Of a stretch of 64,000 nt of DNA, positions 12,399-25,438 are shown in pieces. The stretch is taken from contig JAGKQI010000073.1 in NCBI GenBank assembly GCA_018806915.1, positions 744,001-808,000 on the forward strand, in the 5' to 3' direction. The number at the start of each line of letters is the position of its first letter. Position 1 is the first letter of the stretch. The position numbers and the translations under genes are program-made. Origin of the DNA: Phytophthora colocasiae. Its lineage: Eukaryota > Oomycota > Peronosporomycetes > Peronosporales > Peronosporaceae. The notes beneath the pieces are model-generated. The model had not been told where the DNA came from. It was given only the letters and a program-made list of their open reading frames with translations, and made no database searches.

Positions 12399-12869
12399 AG
12401 CTCACACATACTCACAACCAATGCCACACAAAAACGCGCATAATACAATGGATCGGCATCTGTGTGTTTCGCGTGCGCGCGCACACCCGAGACAGACAAT
12501 TCACACCCGCAGCACCCTTTTCAAACACCAGATATCATCCCCCACTCTCAGATTCTCACCACGCCTCACCATCAATTCCGAGCCTCTACGCATCACGCGG
12601 CTGCTCCAAAACGAGACCAGGACGCCCACAGATGCTGGACATGTCTGTGACCCTCGCTCGGGTCATCTGTATGTTGACTACACTCTGAACACAGACACTA
12701 CCTGTTCCGTCGGTCCACCGCGGCGGGGATCGATCTGACTACGAATTCGGGCGGTCTGTTGGGTTTACCGTAGCGCGGGCGGCCTACATGGATGCGATAA
12801 AAGCATATGTTAGCGCGAATAACGGTGAAACACGACTCTTGCAGGGTTGAAAGGCGCGCGGGCAAAAGA

Positions 12870-12941
12870 TAGCACTTGTTGGTCTCGATCCAACGACCTT
12901 TGGGTTATGAGCCCAACACGCTTCCTCTGCGCCAAAGTGCT
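12870..12941 (-). tRNA. tRNA-iMet: initiator tRNA-Met (CAT), copy 22
   Basis: Intact, directly next to the degenerate copy. Terminator TTTT. Spacer: long GC tract, CCGAG, C7. Confidence 0.95.
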
Positions 12942-13413
12942 AGCTCACACATACTCACAACCAATGCCACACAAAAACGCGCAAAATACAATGGATCGCC
13001 AACACACACTATCGCGTGCGCGCGCACACCGAGACAGACAATTCACACCCGCAGCACCCTTTTCAAACACCAGATATCATCCCCCCCACTCTCAGATTCT
13101 CACCACGCCTCACCATCAATTCCGAGCCTCTACGCATCACGCGGCTGCTCCAAAACGAGACCAGGACGCCCACAGATGCTGGACATGTCTGTGACCCTCG
13201 CTCGGGTCATCTGTATGTTGACTACACTCTGAACACAGACACTACCTGTTCCGTCGGTCCACCGCGGCGGGGATCGATCTGACTACGAATTCGGGCGGTC
13301 TGTTGGGTTTACCGTAGCGCGGGCGGCCTACATGGATGCGATAAAAGCATATGTTAGCGCGAATAACGGTGAAACACGACTCTTGCAGGGTTGAAAGGCG
13401 CGCGGGCAAAAGA

Positions 13414-13485
13414 TAGCACTTGTTGGTCTCGATCCAACGACCTTTGGGTTATGAGCCCAACACGCTTCCTCTGCGCCAAAGTGCT
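13414..13485 (-). tRNA. tRNA-iMet: initiator tRNA-Met (CAT), copy 23
   Basis: Intact. Terminator TTTT. Spacer: long GC tract, CCCGAG, C7 with two C>A changes at 13628-13629. Confidence 0.95.
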
Positions 13486-13957
13486 AGCTCACACATACTC
13501 ACAACCAATGCCACACAAAAACGCGCAAAATACAATGGATCGCCAACACACACTATCGCGTGCGCGCGCACACCCGAGACAGACAATTCACACCCGCAGC
13601 ACCCTTTTCAAACACCAGATATCATCCAACCCACTCTCAGATTCTCACCACGCCTCACCATCAATTCCGAGCCTCTACGCATCACGCGGCTGCTCCAAAA
13701 CGAGACCAGGACGCCCACAGATGCTGGACATGTCTGTGACCCTCGCTCGGGTCATCTGTATGTTGACTACACTCTGAACACAGACACTACCTGTTCCGTC
13801 GGTCCACCGCGGCGGGGATCGATCTGACTACGAATTCGGGCGGTCTGTTGGGTTTACCGTAGCGCGGGCGGCCTACATGGATGCGATAAAGCATATGTTA
13901 GCGCGAATAACGGTGAAACACGACTCTTGCAGGGTTGAAAGGCGCGCGGGCAAAAGA

Positions 13958-14029
13958 TAGCACTTGTTGGTCTCGATCCAACGACCTTTGGGTTATGAGC
14001 CCAACACGCTTCCTCTGCGCCAAAGTGCT
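13958..14029 (-). tRNA. tRNA-iMet: initiator tRNA-Met (CAT), copy 24
   Basis: Intact. Terminator TTTT, but the second T-run about 67 nt further downstream is only TTT. Spacer: long GC tract, CCCGAG, C5. Confidence 0.95.
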
Positions 14030-14500
14030 AGCTCACACATACTCACAACCAATGCCACACAAAAACGCGCAAAATACAATGGATCGCCAACACACACTAT
14101 CGCGTGCGCGCGCACACCCGAGACAGACAATTCACACCCGCAGCACCCTTTTCAAACACCAGATATCATCCCCCACTCTCAGATTCTCACCACGCCTCAC
14201 CATCAATTCCGAGCCTCTACGCATCACGCGGCTGCTCCAAAACGAGACCAGGACGCCCACAGATGCTGGACATGTCTGTGACCCTCGCTCGGGTCATCTG
14301 TATGTTGACTACACTCTGAACACAGACACTACCTGTTCCGTCGGTCCACCGCGGCGGGGATCGATCTGACTACGAATTCGGGCGGTCTGTTGGGTTTACC
14401 GTAGCGCGGGCGGCCTACATGGATGCGATAAAAGCATATGTTAGCGCGAATAACGGTGAAACACGACTCTTGCAGGGTTGAAAGGCGCGCGGGCAAAAGA

Positions 14501-14572
14501 TAGCACTTGTTGGTCTCGATCCAACGACCTTTGGGTTATGAGCCCAACACGCTTCCTCTGCGCCAAAGTGCT
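14501..14572 (-). tRNA. tRNA-iMet: initiator tRNA-Met (CAT), copy 25
   Basis: Intact. Terminator TTTT. Spacer: long GC tract, CCCGAG, C7 with one C>A change near 14717. Confidence 0.95.
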
Positions 14573-15045
14573 AGCTCACACATACTCACAACCAATGCCA
14601 CACAAAAACGCGCAAAATACAATGGATCGCCAACACACACTATCGCGTGCGCGCGCACACCCGAGACAGACAATTCACACCCGCAGCACCCTTTTCAAAC
14701 ACCAGATATCATCCCCACCACTCTCAGATTCTCACCACGCCTCACCATCAATTCCGAGCCTCTACGCATCACGCGGCTGCTCCAAAACGAGACCAGGACG
14801 CCCACAGATGCTGGACATGTCTGTGACCCTCGCTCGGGTCATCTGTATGTTGACTACACTCTGAACACAGACACTACCTGTTCCGTCGGTCCACCGCGGC
14901 GGGGATCGATCTGACTACGAATTCGGGCGGTCTGTTGGGTTTACCGTAGCGCGGGCGGCCTACATGGATGCGATAAAAGCATATGTTAGCGCGAATAACG
15001 GTGAAACACGACTCTTGCAGGGTTGAAAGGCGCGCGGGCAAAAGA

Positions 15046-15117
15046 TAGCACTTGTTGGTCTCGATCCAACGACCTTTGGGTTATGAGCCCAACACGCTTC
15101 CTCTGCGCCAAAGTGCT
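15046..15117 (-). tRNA. tRNA-iMet: initiator tRNA-Met (CAT), copy 26
   Basis: Intact. Terminator TTTT. Spacer: long GC tract, CCGAG, C5. Confidence 0.95.
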
Positions 15118-15587
15118 AGCTCACACATACTCACAACCAATGCCACACAAAAACGCGCAAAATACAATGGATCGCCAACACACACTATCGCGTGCGCGCG
15201 CACACCGAGACAGACAATTCACACCCGCAGCACCCTTTTCAAACACCAGATATCATCCCCCACTCTCAGATTCTCACCACGCCTCACCATCAATTCCGAG
15301 CCTCTACGCATCACGCGGCTGCTCCAAAACGAGACCAGGACGCCCACAGATGCTGGACATGTCTGTGACCCTCGCTCGGGTCATCTGTATGTTGACTACA
15401 CTCTGAACACAGACACTACCTGTTCCGTCGGTCCACCGCGGCGGGGATCGATCTGACTACGAATTCGGGCGGTCTGTTGGGTTTACCGTAGCGCGGGCGG
15501 CCTACATGGATGCGATAAAAGCATATGTTAGCGCGAATAACGGTGAAACACGACTCTTGCAGGGTTGAAAGGCGCGCGGGCAAAAGA

Positions 15588-15659
15588 TAGCACTTGTTGG
15601 TCTCGATCCAACGACCTTTGGGTTATGAGCCCAACACGCTTCCTCTGCGCCAAAGTGCT
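15588..15659 (-). tRNA. tRNA-iMet: initiator tRNA-Met (CAT), copy 27
   Basis: Intact. Terminator TTTT. Spacer: long GC tract, CCGAG, C5; same haplotype as copy 26. Confidence 0.95.
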
Positions 15660-16129
15660 AGCTCACACATACTCACAACCAATGCCACACAAAAACGCGC
15701 AAAATACAATGGATCGCCAACACACACTATCGCGTGCGCGCGCACACCGAGACAGACAATTCACACCCGCAGCACCCTTTTCAAACACCAGATATCATCC
15801 CCCACTCTCAGATTCTCACCACGCCTCACCATCAATTCCGAGCCTCTACGCATCACGCGGCTGCTCCAAAACGAGACCAGGACGCCCACAGATGCTGGAC
15901 ATGTCTGTGACCCTCGCTCGGGTCATCTGTATGTTGACTACACTCTGAACACAGACACTACCTGTTCCGTCGGTCCACCGCGGCGGGGATCGATCTGACT
16001 ACGAATTCGGGCGGTCTGTTGGGTTTACCGTAGCGCGGGCGGCCTACATGGATGCGATAAAAGCATATGTTAGCGCGAATAACGGTGAAACACGACTCTT
16101 GCAGGGTTGAAAGGCGCGCGGGCAAAAGA

Positions 16130-16201
16130 TAGCACTTGTTGGTCTCGATCCAACGACCTTTGGGTTATGAGCCCAACACGCTTCCTCTGCGCCAAAGTGC
16201 T
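16130..16201 (-). tRNA. tRNA-iMet: initiator tRNA-Met (CAT), copy 28
   Basis: Intact. Terminator TTTT. Spacer: long GC tract, CCCGAG, C8, the longest C-run in the window. Confidence 0.95.
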
Positions 16202-16675
16202 AGCTCACACATACTCACAACCAATGCCACACAAAAACGCGCAAAATACAATGGATCGCCAACACACACTATCGCGTGCGCGCGCACACCCGAGACAGAC
16301 AATTCACACCCGCAGCACCCTTTTCAAACACCAGATATCATCCCCCCCCACTCTCAGATTCTCACCACGCCTCACCATCAATTCCGAGCCTCTACGCATC
16401 ACGCGGCTGCTCCAAAACGAGACCAGGACGCCCACAGATGCTGGACATGTCTGTGACCCTCGCTCGGGTCATCTGTATGTTGACTACACTCTGAACACAG
16501 ACACTACCTGTTCCGTCGGTCCACCGCGGCGGGGATCGATCTGACTACGAATTCGGGCGGTCTGTTGGGTTTACCGTAGCGCGGGCGGCCTACATGGATG
16601 CGATAAAAGCATATGTTAGCGCGAATAACGGTGAAACACGACTCTTGCAGGGTTGAAAGGCGCGCGGGCAAAAGA

Positions 16676-16747
16676 TAGCACTTGTTGGTCTCGATCCAAC
16701 GACCTTTGGGTTATGAGCCCAACACGCTTCCTCTGCGCCAAAGTGCT
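16676..16747 (-). tRNA. tRNA-iMet: initiator tRNA-Met (CAT), copy 29
   Basis: Intact. Terminator TTTT. Spacer: long GC tract, CCCGAG, C5. Confidence 0.95.
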
Positions 16748-17218
16748 AGCTCACACATACTCACAACCAATGCCACACAAAAACGCGCAAAATACAATGG
16801 ATCGCCAACACACACTATCGCGTGCGCGCGCACACCCGAGACAGACAATTCACACCCGCAGCACCCTTTTCAAACACCAGATATCATCCCCCACTCTCAG
16901 ATTCTCACCACGCCTCACCATCAATTCCGAGCCTCTACGCATCACGCGGCTGCTCCAAAACGAGACCAGGACGCCCACAGATGCTGGACATGTCTGTGAC
17001 CCTCGCTCGGGTCATCTGTATGTTGACTACACTCTGAACACAGACACTACCTGTTCCGTCGGTCCACCGCGGCGGGGATCGATCTGACTACGAATTCGGG
17101 CGGTCTGTTGGGTTTACCGTAGCGCGGGCGGCCTACATGGATGCGATAAAAGCATATGTTAGCGCGAATAACGGTGAAACACGACTCTTGCAGGGTTGAA
17201 AGGCGCGCGGGCAAAAGA

Positions 17219-17290
17219 TAGCACTTGTTGGTCTCGATCCAACGACCTTTGGGTTATGAGCCCAACACGCTTCCTCTGCGCCAAAGTGCT
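17219..17290 (-). tRNA. tRNA-iMet: initiator tRNA-Met (CAT), copy 30
   Basis: Intact. Terminator TTTT. Spacer: long GC tract, CCCGAG, C5; same haplotype as copy 29. Confidence 0.95.
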
Positions 17291-17761
17291 AGCTCACACA
17301 TACTCACAACCAATGCCACACAAAAACGCGCAAAATACAATGGATCGCCAACACACACTATCGCGTGCGCGCGCACACCCGAGACAGACAATTCACACCC
17401 GCAGCACCCTTTTCAAACACCAGATATCATCCCCCACTCTCAGATTCTCACCACGCCTCACCATCAATTCCGAGCCTCTACGCATCACGCGGCTGCTCCA
17501 AAACGAGACCAGGACGCCCACAGATGCTGGACATGTCTGTGACCCTCGCTCGGGTCATCTGTATGTTGACTACACTCTGAACACAGACACTACCTGTTCC
17601 GTCGGTCCACCGCGGCGGGGATCGATCTGACTACGAATTCGGGCGGTCTGTTGGGTTTACCGTAGCGCGGGCGGCCTACATGGATGCGATAAAAGCATAT
17701 GTTAGCGCGAATAACGGTGAAACACGACTCTTGCAGGGTTGAAAGGCGCGCGGGCAAAAGA

Positions 17762-17833
17762 TAGCACTTGTTGGTCTCGATCCAACGACCTTTGGGTTAT
17801 GAGCCCAACACGCTTCCTCTGCGCCAAAGTGCT
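17762..17833 (-). tRNA. tRNA-iMet: initiator tRNA-Met (CAT), copy 31
   Basis: Intact. Terminator TTTT. Spacer: long GC tract, CCCGAG, C4. Confidence 0.95.
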
Positions 17834-18302
17834 AGCTCACACATACTCACAACCAATGCCACACAAAAACGCGCAAAATACAATGGATCGCCAACACACA
17901 CTATCGCGTGCGCGCGCACACCCGAGACAGACAATTCACACCCGCAGCACCCTTTTCAAACACCAGATATCATCCCCACTCTCAGATTCTCACCACGCCT
18001 CACCATCAATTCCGAGCCTCTACGCATCACGCGGCTGCTCCAAAACGAGACCAGGACGCCCACAGATGCTGGACATGTCTGTGACCCTCGCTCGGGTCAT
18101 CTGTATGTTGACTACACTCTGAACACAGACACTACCTGTTCCGTCGGTCCACCGCGGCGGGGATCGATCTGACTACGAATTCGGGCGGTCTGTTGGGTTT
18201 ACCGTAGCGCGGGCGGCCTACATGGATGCGATAAAAGCATATGTTAGCGCGAATAACGGTGAAACACGACTCTTGCAGGGTTGAAAGGCGCGCGGGCAAA
18301 GA

Positions 18303-18374
18303 TAGCACTTGTTGGTCTCGATCCAACGACCTTTGGGTTATGAGCCCAACACGCTTCCTCTGCGCCAAAGTGCT
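18303..18374 (-). tRNA. tRNA-iMet: initiator tRNA-Met (CAT), copy 32
   Basis: Intact. Terminator TTT. Spacer: long GC tract, CCCGAG, C4. Confidence 0.94.
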
Positions 18375-18843
18375 AGCTCACACATACTCACAACCAATGC
18401 CACACAAAAACGCGCAAAATACAATGGATCGCCAACACACACTATCGCGTGCGCGCGCACACCCGAGACAGACAATTCACACCCGCAGCACCCTTTTCAA
18501 ACACCAGATATCATCCCCACTCTCAGATTCTCACCACGCCTCACCATCAATTCCGAGCCTCTACGCATCACGCGGCTGCTCCAAAACGAGACCAGGACGC
18601 CCACAGATGCTGGACATGTCTGTGACCCTCGCTCGGGTCATCTGTATGTTGACTACACTCTGAACACAGACACTACCTGTTCCGTCGGTCCACCGCGGCG
18701 GGGATCGATCTGACTACGAATTCGGGCGGTCTGTTGGGTTTACCGTAGCGCGGGCGGCCTACATGGATGCGATAAAAGCATATGTTAGCGCGAATAACGG
18801 TGAAACACGACTCTTGCAGGGTTGAAAGGCGCGCGGGCAAAGA

Positions 18844-18915
18844 TAGCACTTGTTGGTCTCGATCCAACGACCTTTGGGTTATGAGCCCAACACGCTTCCT
18901 CTGCGCCAAAGTGCT
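18844..18915 (-). tRNA. tRNA-iMet: initiator tRNA-Met (CAT), copy 33
   Basis: Intact. Terminator TTT. Spacer: long GC tract, CCGAG, C7. Confidence 0.94.
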
Positions 18916-19386
18916 AGCTCACACATACTCACAACCAATGCCACACAAAAACGCGCAAAATACAATGGATCGCCAACACACACTATCGCGTGCGCGCGCA
19001 CACCGAGACAGACAATTCACACCCGCAGCACCCTTTTCAAACACCAGATATCATCCCCCCCACTCTCAGATTCTCACCACGCCTCACCATCAATTCCGAG
19101 CCTCTACGCATCACGCGGCTGCTCCAAAACGAGACCAGGACGCCCACAGATGCTGGACATGTCTGTGACCCTCGCTCGGGTCATCTGTATGTTGACTACA
19201 CTCTGAACACAGACACTACCTGTTCCGTCGGTCCACCGCGGCGGGGATCGATCTGACTACGAATTCGGGCGGTCTGTTGGGTTTACCGTAGCGCGGGCGG
19301 CCTACATGGATGCGATAAAAGCATATGTTAGCGCGAATAACGGTGAAACACGACTCTTGCAGGGTTGAAAGGCGCGCGGGCAAAGA

Positions 19387-19458
19387 TAGCACTTGTTGGT
19401 CTCGATCCAACGACCTTTGGGTTATGAGCCCAACACGCTTCCTCTGCGCCAAAGTGCT
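19387..19458 (-). tRNA. tRNA-iMet: initiator tRNA-Met (CAT), copy 34
   Basis: Intact. Terminator TTT. Spacer: long GC tract, CCCGAG, C7. Confidence 0.94.
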
Positions 19459-19931
19459 AGCTCACACATACTCACAACCAATGCCACACAAAAACGCGCA
19501 AAATACAATGGATCGCCAACACACACTATCGCGTGCGCGCGCACACCCGAGACAGACAATTCACACCCGCAGCACCCTTTTCAAACACCAGATATCATCC
19601 CCCCCACTCTCAGATTCTCACCACGCCTCACCATCAATTCCGAGCCTCTACGCATCACGCGGCTGCTCCAAAACGAGACCAGGACGCCCACAGATGCTGG
19701 ACATGTCTGTGACCCTCGCTCGGGTCATCTGTATGTTGACTACACTCTGAACACAGACACTACCTGTTCCGTCGGTCCACCGCGGCGGGGATCGATCTGA
19801 CTACGAATTCGGGCGGTCTGTTGGGTTTACCGTAGCGCGGGCGGCCTACATGGATGCGATAAAAGCATATGTTAGCGCGAATAACGGTGAAACACGACTC
19901 TTGCAGGGTTGAAAGGCGCGCGGGCAAAAGA

Positions 19932-20003
19932 TAGCACTTGTTGGTCTCGATCCAACGACCTTTGGGTTATGAGCCCAACACGCTTCCTCTGCGCCAAAGT
20001 GCT
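19932..20003 (-). tRNA. tRNA-iMet: initiator tRNA-Met (CAT), copy 35
   Basis: Intact. Terminator TTTT. Spacer: long GC tract, CCCGAG, C7. Confidence 0.95.
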
Positions 20004-20476
20004 AGCTCACACATACTCACAACCAATGCCACACAAAAACGCGCAAAATACAATGGATCGCCAACACACACTATCGCGTGCGCGCGCACACCCGAGACAG
20101 ACAATTCACACCCGCAGCACCCTTTTCAAACACCAGATATCATCCCCCCCACTCTCAGATTCTCACCACGCCTCACCATCAATTCCGAGCCTCTACGCAT
20201 CACGCGGCTGCTCCAAAACGAGACCAGGACGCCCACAGATGCTGGACATGTCTGTGACCCTCGCTCGGGTCATCTGTATGTTGACTACACTCTGAACACA
20301 GACACTACCTGTTCCGTCGGTCCACCGCGGCGGGGATCGATCTGACTACGAATTCGGGCGGTCTGTTGGGTTTACCGTAGCGCGGGCGGCCTACATGGAT
20401 GCGATAAAAGCATATGTTAGCGCGAATAACGGTGAAACACGACTCTTGCAGGGTTGAAAGGCGCGCGGGCAAAAGA

Positions 20477-20548
20477 TAGCACTTGTTGGTCTCGATCCAA
20501 CGACCTTTGGGTTATGAGCCCAACACGCTTCCTCTGCGCCAAAGTGCT
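20477..20548 (-). tRNA. tRNA-iMet: initiator tRNA-Met (CAT), copy 36
   Basis: Intact. Terminator TTTT. Spacer: long GC tract, CCGAG, C5. Confidence 0.95.
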
Positions 20549-21018
20549 AGCTCACACATACTCACAACCAATGCCACACAAAAACGCGCAAAATACAATG
20601 GATCGCCAACACACACTATCGCGTGCGCGCGCACACCGAGACAGACAATTCACACCCGCAGCACCCTTTTCAAACACCAGATATCATCCCCCACTCTCAG
20701 ATTCTCACCACGCCTCACCATCAATTCCGAGCCTCTACGCATCACGCGGCTGCTCCAAAACGAGACCAGGACGCCCACAGATGCTGGACATGTCTGTGAC
20801 CCTCGCTCGGGTCATCTGTATGTTGACTACACTCTGAACACAGACACTACCTGTTCCGTCGGTCCACCGCGGCGGGGATCGATCTGACTACGAATTCGGG
20901 CGGTCTGTTGGGTTTACCGTAGCGCGGGCGGCCTACATGGATGCGATAAAAGCATATGTTAGCGCGAATAACGGTGAAACACGACTCTTGCAGGGTTGAA
21001 AGGCGCGCGGGCAAAAGA

Positions 21019-21090
21019 TAGCACTTGTTGGTCTCGATCCAACGACCTTTGGGTTATGAGCCCAACACGCTTCCTCTGCGCCAAAGTGCT
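21019..21090 (-). tRNA. tRNA-iMet: initiator tRNA-Met (CAT), copy 37
   Basis: Intact. Terminator TTTT. Spacer: short GC tract with CCGAG, a combination not seen elsewhere here, C5. Confidence 0.95.
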
Positions 21091-21558
21091 AGCTCACACA
21101 TACTCACAACCAATGCCACACAAAAACGCGCAAAATACAATGGATCGCCAACACACACTATCGCGTGCGCGCACACCGAGACAGACAATTCACACCCGCA
21201 GCACCCTTTTCAAACACCAGATATCATCCCCCACTCTCAGATTCTCACCACGCCTCACCATCAATTCCGAGCCTCTACGCATCACGCGGCTGCTCCAAAA
21301 CGAGACCAGGACGCCCACAGATGCTGGACATGTCTGTGACCCTCGCTCGGGTCATCTGTATGTTGACTACACTCTGAACACAGACACTACCTGTTCCGTC
21401 GGTCCACCGCGGCGGGGATCGATCTGACTACGAATTCGGGCGGTCTGTTGGGTTTACCGTAGCGCGGGCGGCCTACATGGATGCGATAAAAGCATATGTT
21501 AGCGCGAATAACGGTGAAACACGACTCTTGCAGGGTTGAAAGGCGCGCGGGCAAAAGA

Positions 21559-21630
21559 TAGCACTTGTTGGTCTCGATCCAACGACCTTTGGGTTATGAG
21601 CCCAACACGCTTCCTCTGCGCCAAAGTGCT
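21559..21630 (-). tRNA. tRNA-iMet: initiator tRNA-Met (CAT), copy 38
   Basis: Intact. Terminator TTTT. Spacer: short GC tract, CCCGAG, C7. Confidence 0.95.
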
Positions 21631-22101
21631 AGCTCACACATACTCACAACCAATGCCACACAAAAACGCGCAAAATACAATGGATCGCCAACACACACTA
21701 TCGCGTGCGCGCACACCCGAGACAGACAATTCACACCCGCAGCACCCTTTTCAAACACCAGATATCATCCCCCCCACTCTCAGATTCTCACCACGCCTCA
21801 CCATCAATTCCGAGCCTCTACGCATCACGCGGCTGCTCCAAAACGAGACCAGGACGCCCACAGATGCTGGACATGTCTGTGACCCTCGCTCGGGTCATCT
21901 GTATGTTGACTACACTCTGAACACAGACACTACCTGTTCCGTCGGTCCACCGCGGCGGGGATCGATCTGACTACGAATTCGGGCGGTCTGTTGGGTTTAC
22001 CGTAGCGCGGGCGGCCTACATGGATGCGATAAAAGCATATGTTAGCGCGAATAACGGTGAAACACGACTCTTGCAGGGTTGAAAGGCGCGCGGGCAAAAG
22101 A

Positions 22102-22173
22102 TAGCACTTGTTGGTCTCGATCCAACGACCTTTGGGTTATGAGCCCAACACGCTTCCTCTGCGCCAAAGTGCT
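22102..22173 (-). tRNA. tRNA-iMet: initiator tRNA-Met (CAT), copy 39
   Basis: Intact. Terminator TTTT. Spacer: long GC tract, CCCGAG, C5. Confidence 0.95.
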
Positions 22174-22643
22174 AGCTCACACATACTCACAACCAATGCC
22201 ACACAAAAACGCGCAAAATACAATGGATCGCCAACACACACTATCGCGTGCGCGCGCACACCCGAGACAGACAATTCACACCCGCAGCACCCTTTTCAAA
22301 CACCAGATATCATCCCCCACTCTCAGATTCTCACCACGCCTCACCATCAATTCCGAGCCTCTACGCATCACGCGGCTGCTCCAAAACGAGACCAGGACGC
22401 CCACAGATGCTGGACATGTCTGTGACCCTCGCTCGGGTCATCTGTATGTTGACTACACTCTGAACACAGACACTACCTGTTCCGTCGGTCCACCGCGGCG
22501 GGGATCGATCTGACTACGAATTCGGGCGGTCTGTTGGGTTTACCGTAGCGCGGGCGGCCTACATGGATGCGATAAAAGCATATGTTAGCGCGAATAACGG
22601 TGAAACACGACTCTTGCAGGGTTGAAAGGCGCGCGGGCAAAGA

Positions 22644-22715
22644 TAGCACTTGTTGGTCTCGATCCAACGACCTTTGGGTTATGAGCCCAACACGCTTCCT
22701 CTGCGCCAAAGTGCT
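22644..22715 (-). tRNA. tRNA-iMet: initiator tRNA-Met (CAT), copy 40
   Basis: Intact. Terminator TTT. Spacer: long GC tract, CCTGAG (C>T, shared only with copy 64), C7. Confidence 0.94.
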
Positions 22716-23188
22716 AGCTCACACATACTCACAACCAATGCCACACAAAAACGCGCAAAATACAATGGATCGCCAACACACACTATCGCGTGCGCGCGCA
22801 CACCTGAGACAGACAATTCACACCCGCAGCACCCTTTTCAAACACCAGATATCATCCCCCCCACTCTCAGATTCTCACCACGCCTCACCATCAATTCCGA
22901 GCCTCTACGCATCACGCGGCTGCTCCAAAACGAGACCAGGACGCCCACAGATGCTGGACATGTCTGTGACCCTCGCTCGGGTCATCTGTATGTTGACTAC
23001 ACTCTGAACACAGACACTACCTGTTCCGTCGGTCCACCGCGGCGGGGATCGATCTGACTACGAATTCGGGCGGTCTGTTGGGTTTACCGTAGCGCGGGCG
23101 GCCTACATGGATGCGATAAAAGCATATGTTAGCGCGAATAACGGTGAAACACGACTCTTGCAGGGTTGAAAGGCGCGCGGGCAAAAGA

Positions 23189-23260
23189 TAGCACTTGTTG
23201 GTCTCGATCCAACGACCTTTGGGTTATGAGCCCAACACGCTTCCTCTGCGCCAAAGTGCT
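23189..23260 (-). tRNA. tRNA-iMet: initiator tRNA-Met (CAT), copy 41
   Basis: Intact. Terminator TTTT. Spacer: long GC tract, CCCGAG, C7. Confidence 0.95.
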
Positions 23261-23733
23261 AGCTCACACATACTCACAACCAATGCCACACAAAAACGCG
23301 CAAAATACAATGGATCGCCAACACACACTATCGCGTGCGCGCGCACACCCGAGACAGACAATTCACACCCGCAGCACCCTTTTCAAACACCAGATATCAT
23401 CCCCCCCACTCTCAGATTCTCACCACGCCTCACCATCAATTCCGAGCCTCTACGCATCACGCGGCTGCTCCAAAACGAGACCAGGACGCCCACAGATGCT
23501 GGACATGTCTGTGACCCTCGCTCGGGTCATCTGTATGTTGACTACACTCTGAACACAGACACTACCTGTTCCGTCGGTCCACCGCGGCGGGGATCGATCT
23601 GACTACGAATTCGGGCGGTCTGTTGGGTTTACCGTAGCGCGGGCGGCCTACATGGATGCGATAAAAGCATATGTTAGCGCGAATAACGGTGAAACACGAC
23701 TCTTGCAGGGTTGAAAGGCGCGCGGGCAAAAGA

Positions 23734-23805
23734 TAGCACTTGTTGGTCTCGATCCAACGACCTTTGGGTTATGAGCCCAACACGCTTCCTCTGCGCCAAA
23801 GTGCT
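23734..23805 (-). tRNA. tRNA-iMet: initiator tRNA-Met (CAT), copy 42
   Basis: Intact. Terminator TTTT. Spacer: long GC tract, CCCGAG, C7. Confidence 0.95.
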
Positions 23806-24277
23806 AGCTCACACATACTCACAACCAATGCCACACAAAAACGCGCAAAATACAATGGATCGCCAACACACACTATCGCGTGCGCGCGCACACCCGAGAC
23901 AGACAATTCACACCCGCAGCACCCTTTTCAAACACCAGATATCATCCCCCCCACTCTCAGATTCTCACCACGCCTCACCATCAATTCCGAGCCTCTACGC
24001 ATCACGCGGCTGCTCCAAAACGAGACCAGGACGCCCACAGATGCTGGACATGTCTGTGACCCTCGCTCGGGTCATCTGTATGTTGACTACACTCTGAACA
24101 CAGACACTACCTGTTCCGTCGGTCCACCGCGGCGGGGATCGATCTGACTACGAATTCGGGCGGTCTGTTGGGTTTACCGTAGCGCGGGCGGCCTACATGG
24201 ATGCGATAAAGCATATGTTAGCGCGAATAACGGTGAAACACGACTCTTGCAGGGTTGAAAGGCGCGCGGGCAAAAGA

Positions 24278-24349
24278 TAGCACTTGTTGGTCTCGATCCA
24301 ACGACCTTTGGGTTATGAGCCCAACACGCTTCCTCTGCGCCAAAGTGCT
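24278..24349 (-). tRNA. tRNA-iMet: initiator tRNA-Met (CAT), copy 43
   Basis: Intact. Terminator TTTT, with the downstream second T-run reduced to TTT. Its 5' spacer carries a burst of six transversions at 24422-24444. Confidence 0.95.
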
Positions 24350-24821
24350 AGCTCACACATACTCACAACCAATGCCACACAAAAACGCGCAAAATACAAT
24401 GGATCGCCAACACACACTATCTCGTGCGCGCTCACACCGTTTACAGACAATTCACACCCGCAGCACCCTTTTCAAACACCAGATATCATCCCCCCCACTC
24501 TCAGATTCTCACCACGCCTCACCATCAATTCCGAGCCTCTACGCATCACGCGGCTGCTCCAAAACGAGACCAGGACGCCCACAGATGCTGGACATGTCTG
24601 TGACCCTCGCTCGGGTCATCTGTATGTTGACTACACTCTGAACACAGACACTACCTGTTCCGTCGGTCCACCGCGGCGGGGATCGATCTGACTACGAATT
24701 CGGGCGGTCTGTTGGGTTTACCGTAGCGCGGGCGGCCTACATGGATGCGATAAAAGCATATGTTAGCGCGAATAACGGTGAAACACGACTCTTGCAGGGT
24801 TGAAAGGCGCGCGGGCAAAGA

Positions 24822-24893
24822 TAGCACTTGTTGGTCTCGATCCAACGACCTTTGGGTTATGAGCCCAACACGCTTCCTCTGCGCCAAAGTGCT
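24822..24893 (-). tRNA. tRNA-iMet: initiator tRNA-Met (CAT), copy 44
   Basis: Intact. Terminator TTT. Spacer: long GC tract, CCCGAG, C7. Confidence 0.94.
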
Positions 24894-25366
24894 AGCTCAC
24901 ACATACTCACAACCAATGCCACACAAAAACGCGCAAAATACAATGGATCGCCAACACACACTATCGCGTGCGCGCGCACACCCGAGACAGACAATTCACA
25001 CCCGCAGCACCCTTTTCAAACACCAGATATCATCCCCCCCACTCTCAGATTCTCACCACGCCTCACCATCAATTCCGAGCCTCTACGCATCACGCGGCTG
25101 CTCCAAAACGAGACCAGGACGCCCACAGATGCTGGACATGTCTGTGACCCTCGCTCGGGTCATCTGTATGTTGACTACACTCTGAACACAGACACTACCT
25201 GTTCCGTCGGTCCACCGCGGCGGGGATCGATCTGACTACGAATTCGGGCGGTCTGTTGGGTTTACCGTAGCGCGGGCGGCCTACATGGATGCGATAAAAG
25301 CATATGTTAGCGCGAATAACGGTGAAACACGACTCTTGCAGGGTTGAAAGGCGCGCGGGCAAAAGA

Positions 25367-25438
25367 TAGCACTTGTTGGTCTCGATCCAACGACCTTTGG
25401 GTTATGAGCCCAACACGCTTCCTCTGCGCCAAAGTGCT
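25367..25438 (-). tRNA. tRNA-iMet: initiator tRNA-Met (CAT), copy 45
   Basis: Intact. Terminator TTTT. Spacer: long GC tract, CCCGAG, C7. Confidence 0.95.
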
